Origin: Apostichopus japonicus
Lineage: Eukaryota; Echinodermata; Holothuroidea; Aspidochirotida; Stichopodidae
Length of the DNA stretch: 64,000 nucleotides
NCBI RefSeq assembly: GCF_037975245.1
Contig: NC_092569.1
Location: 12,398,501 to 12,462,500 of the forward strand
Reading direction: 5' to 3'
Shown here: positions 61,564 to 64,000 of the stretch, piece by piece
Position numbering within the stretch: position 1 is the first letter of the stretch
Layout: every line of letters starts with the position of its first letter
Notes under the pieces: model-generated
Database searches by the model: none
Seen by the model: the letters and a program-made list of their open reading frames with translations, nothing else
Told to the model about the DNA's origin: nothing
Made by a program: the position numbers and the translations under genes

Positions 61564-63100
61564 ACGTTACTTTTTTATTGCTCTGTAGTCCGGAACCACG
61601 TGTGTAGCTTTAAAAGGGTCTCGCGCAAAAGAATGTCTAATGCCGGTAATCTGACCTAGTTTCGAATGAGGTGTAACAGAAGTGTTAAACACTGCCATCG
61701 ATCCCAGAAAATACAAACACAGCTTGCTACCGTCGGTAATTAGACACTAGTGTACAGTCAGTACATACAGCTGCCATCAATACCCACATTACAGTGTATA
61801 AACGATACAGCGATGAACATCTCAGGTCCAGCTAAAGATATCAAGGTATCACGTTTCATTACTGTCTGTCTTTTTTAACGACACGAACAAACATCACTTG
61901 CAAGCAACAGAAATTTAACTTTTTCAGATGGCTGCATGCTGTTTTGGACAAGTCTTCAATGCCTTTAAGGAGTAACTAACACATACCCTAAAATGTTAAA
62001 TTTATTACCCGGAGTTTACCAACAGTTTTATATGAATAGGGAGGGCTCCAGAAATAAATATTTAATTGATTTTTGGTTTTTAAAAATGTTTTTAAATGAT
62101 ACTGATCTAACTATGAATGTAATTAAACAAACACCTAGTTGCCAAAAAACTTAGTTGTATGATTTTTCGAGCATGTTATTTTAATGTTTACTTTAATGTT
62201 CCCACATTTCACTGCACTCACTATGTTGAAGGTTTATTTAATTAAGCAATTAATTAAGCTAATATTATTTATTGTGCACAATATTCCATAATTTGTTCCA
62301 TGAAAAGCAAGTAACCTGATTATTATAAAGTCAGTAACTGTAGAAAATTCCATTTGAGAATATCCTTTCCTCATTATTCCCCCCCCCCCATTTTTTTAAA
62401 TTTTAGTGATGTAATGAGACAAAACTGTTTTCAATTTTTTAGTCGACTCTCGAGTGACATTTCTTTTTCAGCTAGAGGCCGACATTAAATGATTCACGTC
62501 AGATAATTTATAAAACTTCAAAATTTGATTGAAATCCCAATCAAAATCACTATATATGATTACTATCAGAAAGTTAAGAAATAATTGAGGGTGGTATAAT
62601 AGTCACATGTACTGTTTTTGCATACACATTTGCTTTATAGGAATGCCATATCATGAAATCGTGAATGCAGTATATAATAATTCATGTTTATATAATAGCC
62701 ATTATGAAGTTTGTGCCATTCTGTCAACTGCTTGTAATATTTTGTTTTGTGTGTGCTGGATAATGACTTTCAGCAATCGCCAATCTATATCATTGAAACA
62801 CAAAGTATTAAATGTTGACCGTACTGATATATAGTTTAACCATTCTTAATATTTTATAAATAACCTGCTGAAAATTTGTCATATGTTTTCCCCATTTTGA
62901 AATCATTCTAAGCAATTGTTGCTACTATACATTAATGATTCACAACTGGAAAAAAGGCAATGTAGCAGATCCATTGTACTATTGTCGTGTTTCCATTCTA
63001 TCCCTTTTGTAAAGGCAGGATCGTATAGTTACTATATCCTTTACAGTGGAAAATTTAAAGTTCAGTGAGATGGGATCAGCTGGGTATATAACGACTCAAT
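61564..63100. other. Interior of SAM-gene element 2 without recognisable coding sequence
   Basis: AT-rich DNA. A Penelope-like scrap (GAGGTGTAACAGAAGTGTTA then GATCCCAGAAAA, about 61670-61714) matches the reverse strand of 21845-21905. A C9 run lies near 62380. Confidence 0.4.
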
Positions 63101-63179
63101 TTACAGCTGTGTTGTCAATGAATTCCAGGGTATTACCACCTGGTGGTGACATACAAAGTATTTAAAGTGCTTTCTGTTG

Positions 63180-63283
63180 CAGTGGTGTTGCCAGACATTT
63201 GAATCTTGGTTGGTGATATGTCTATTTGTGAATTCCCTCTCGGGGGGGGGGGGGTCCCAGGCCACCCATTGGCGACACCACTG
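63180..63283. mobile_element. Short hAT-like MITE
   Basis: Terminal inverted repeats CAGTGGTGTTGCCA and TTGGCGACACCACTG around a G13 run. Flanking octamers TTCTGTTG and ATCTGTTC share 6 of 8 bases. Confidence 0.6.
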
Positions 63284-64000
63284 ATCTGTTCTCAGCTCAC
63301 CTAATCCTTTTCAAAAAAAAAATTAAAGAACATTTTAGATGGCCCAATTCAAGCAGAAATTTGACAGATTAATATTGAACTGAAAATATGTCACTGTTAT
63401 GTAAAGTATCTTTATAATTTAAAGGTTTGTTGGAAAGATAACATGTTTTGTTGAACATTCCTGAGAATATTGTAGTTTTGATTTCTGTTTTTTTTTTAAT
63501 ATGATAACAAAAATTATATAAGAATATATAAGTGGGTTAGTGGAAATAAAATTACTGTTTGGTGGATATTGACAATTATATTTCTTGATGGAATACCATT
63601 TTTAATGTACTTTGTGTGTGACTGTCGCAACGATTTTCTGGTCTTTATAGCCTAACATGATTGGATGTGAAGGCGAAGTCACTCCATGAAGTAGCACCTT
63701 TCAGTAAATTCCCCTGCATTAACAGATCATTGAATGTTGTCTTTGATGACCTTAAATGCATCTATATTGAAGAATTTCAGCACTTAGCCAACACGGAGGA
63801 TCAATAGAAAAGCTTGTTCAATCCAGAATTTGCAGTTTATAAGATTGACAGTATAGCTGTGATGTGTAATAATTCAGTCTAAAGGACCGACTGTTCAGTC
63901 TGATATCAGTCTAATAGACTGAGCGTATTCAATCTAATTAAGAATGGTGCTGCAATAAATCAGTCTAAACTGCTGACTGTTCAGTCTAAAGTGGTTTGAT

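Larger units (their letters stand above)
59650..64000 (+). mobile_element. SAM-gene mobile element 2 with terminal CAGTCT/AGACTG palindrome arrays (right end at window edge)
   Basis: The left end TACTCTCTTAAAATGATAGA parallels element 1, followed by AGACTGAAGAATTCAGTC and further AGACTG/CAGTC words to about 59865. The right array (63870-63996) has CAGTCTAAA, GACTGTTCAGTCT and AATAGACTGAGC. Inside are a SAM-like first exon (60096-60165), a C-terminal exon (61252-61402), a Penelope-like scrap (about 61664-61714) and a small hAT MITE (63180-63283). The middle of the gene is missing. The element reaches, or nearly reaches, its end at the window edge. Confidence 0.6.

Overview
KIND OF ORGANISM. 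This is nuclear DNA of an invertebrate deuterostome, most probably an echinoderm, with a sea cucumber (holothurian) the best guess. The basis is spliced genes with GT-AG introns, AT-rich intergenic DNA full of (TA)n tracts, a three-exon invertebrate-type (i-type) lysozyme, a secreted TIL-EGF-fibrinogen-domain protein, an intronless GT10 fucosyltransferase, and dense DIRS, hAT, LINE and Penelope-like debris. Species is inference; nothing here names it. There are no bacterial-style operons.

LAYOUT. (1) 232-4839, minus: a 1,535-codon intronless open frame with two N-terminal zinc-binding-like modules, a FEN/PIN-like nuclease signature and a CXC cysteine-rich tail; it belongs to a large, poorly described invertebrate family. 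(2) 6006-16891 and 49201-59649: two direct copies of a roughly 10.5-kb block, 43 kb apart. Each carries an i-type lysozyme gene on the minus strand whose first intron holds a degenerate DIRS retrotransposon with inverted terminal repeats, and whose 3' flank holds a TA-flanked MITE and a PHD-like transposase tail. Copy A reads as an intact 161-residue lysozyme; copy B has lost the catalytic Glu (to Gln) and has a +1 frameshift. A hAT element found only in A (8-bp target duplication, empty site in B), a LINE fragment found only in B and a 48-bp tandem duplication found only in B record events after the duplication. (3) 20123-24804 and 59650 to the window end: two relatives of a little-described mobile element whose ends are arrays of a short palindromic motif (CACTCT in one, CAGTCT in the other) and which enclose remnants of a SAM-domain gene; a third relative of that gene lies at 32503-32754 (minus). 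(4) 28199-29431, minus: alpha-1,3-fucosyltransferase-like gene. (5) 37395-41243, minus: five-exon secreted fibrinogen-related protein with a U2-snRNA-like sequence in one intron. (6) 41.9-45.2 kb: tandem repeats (56-bp and 25-bp units, the latter in a 171-bp higher-order pattern) and a 208-bp direct duplication.

HOW THE GENES RELATE. There is no operon logic. Lysozyme and the fibrinogen-related protein are both plausible secreted innate-immunity or digestive proteins, and the fucosyltransferase is a Golgi enzyme; their proximity may be chance. The main story is genome dynamics: a lysozyme duplication with one copy decaying, and two generations of mobile elements that let the order of events be read.

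LIMITS. Exon boundaries were set by eye from splice consensus, reading phase and family knowledge. Identity values were not computed. Transposon classes rest on motifs and termini, not on database matches.
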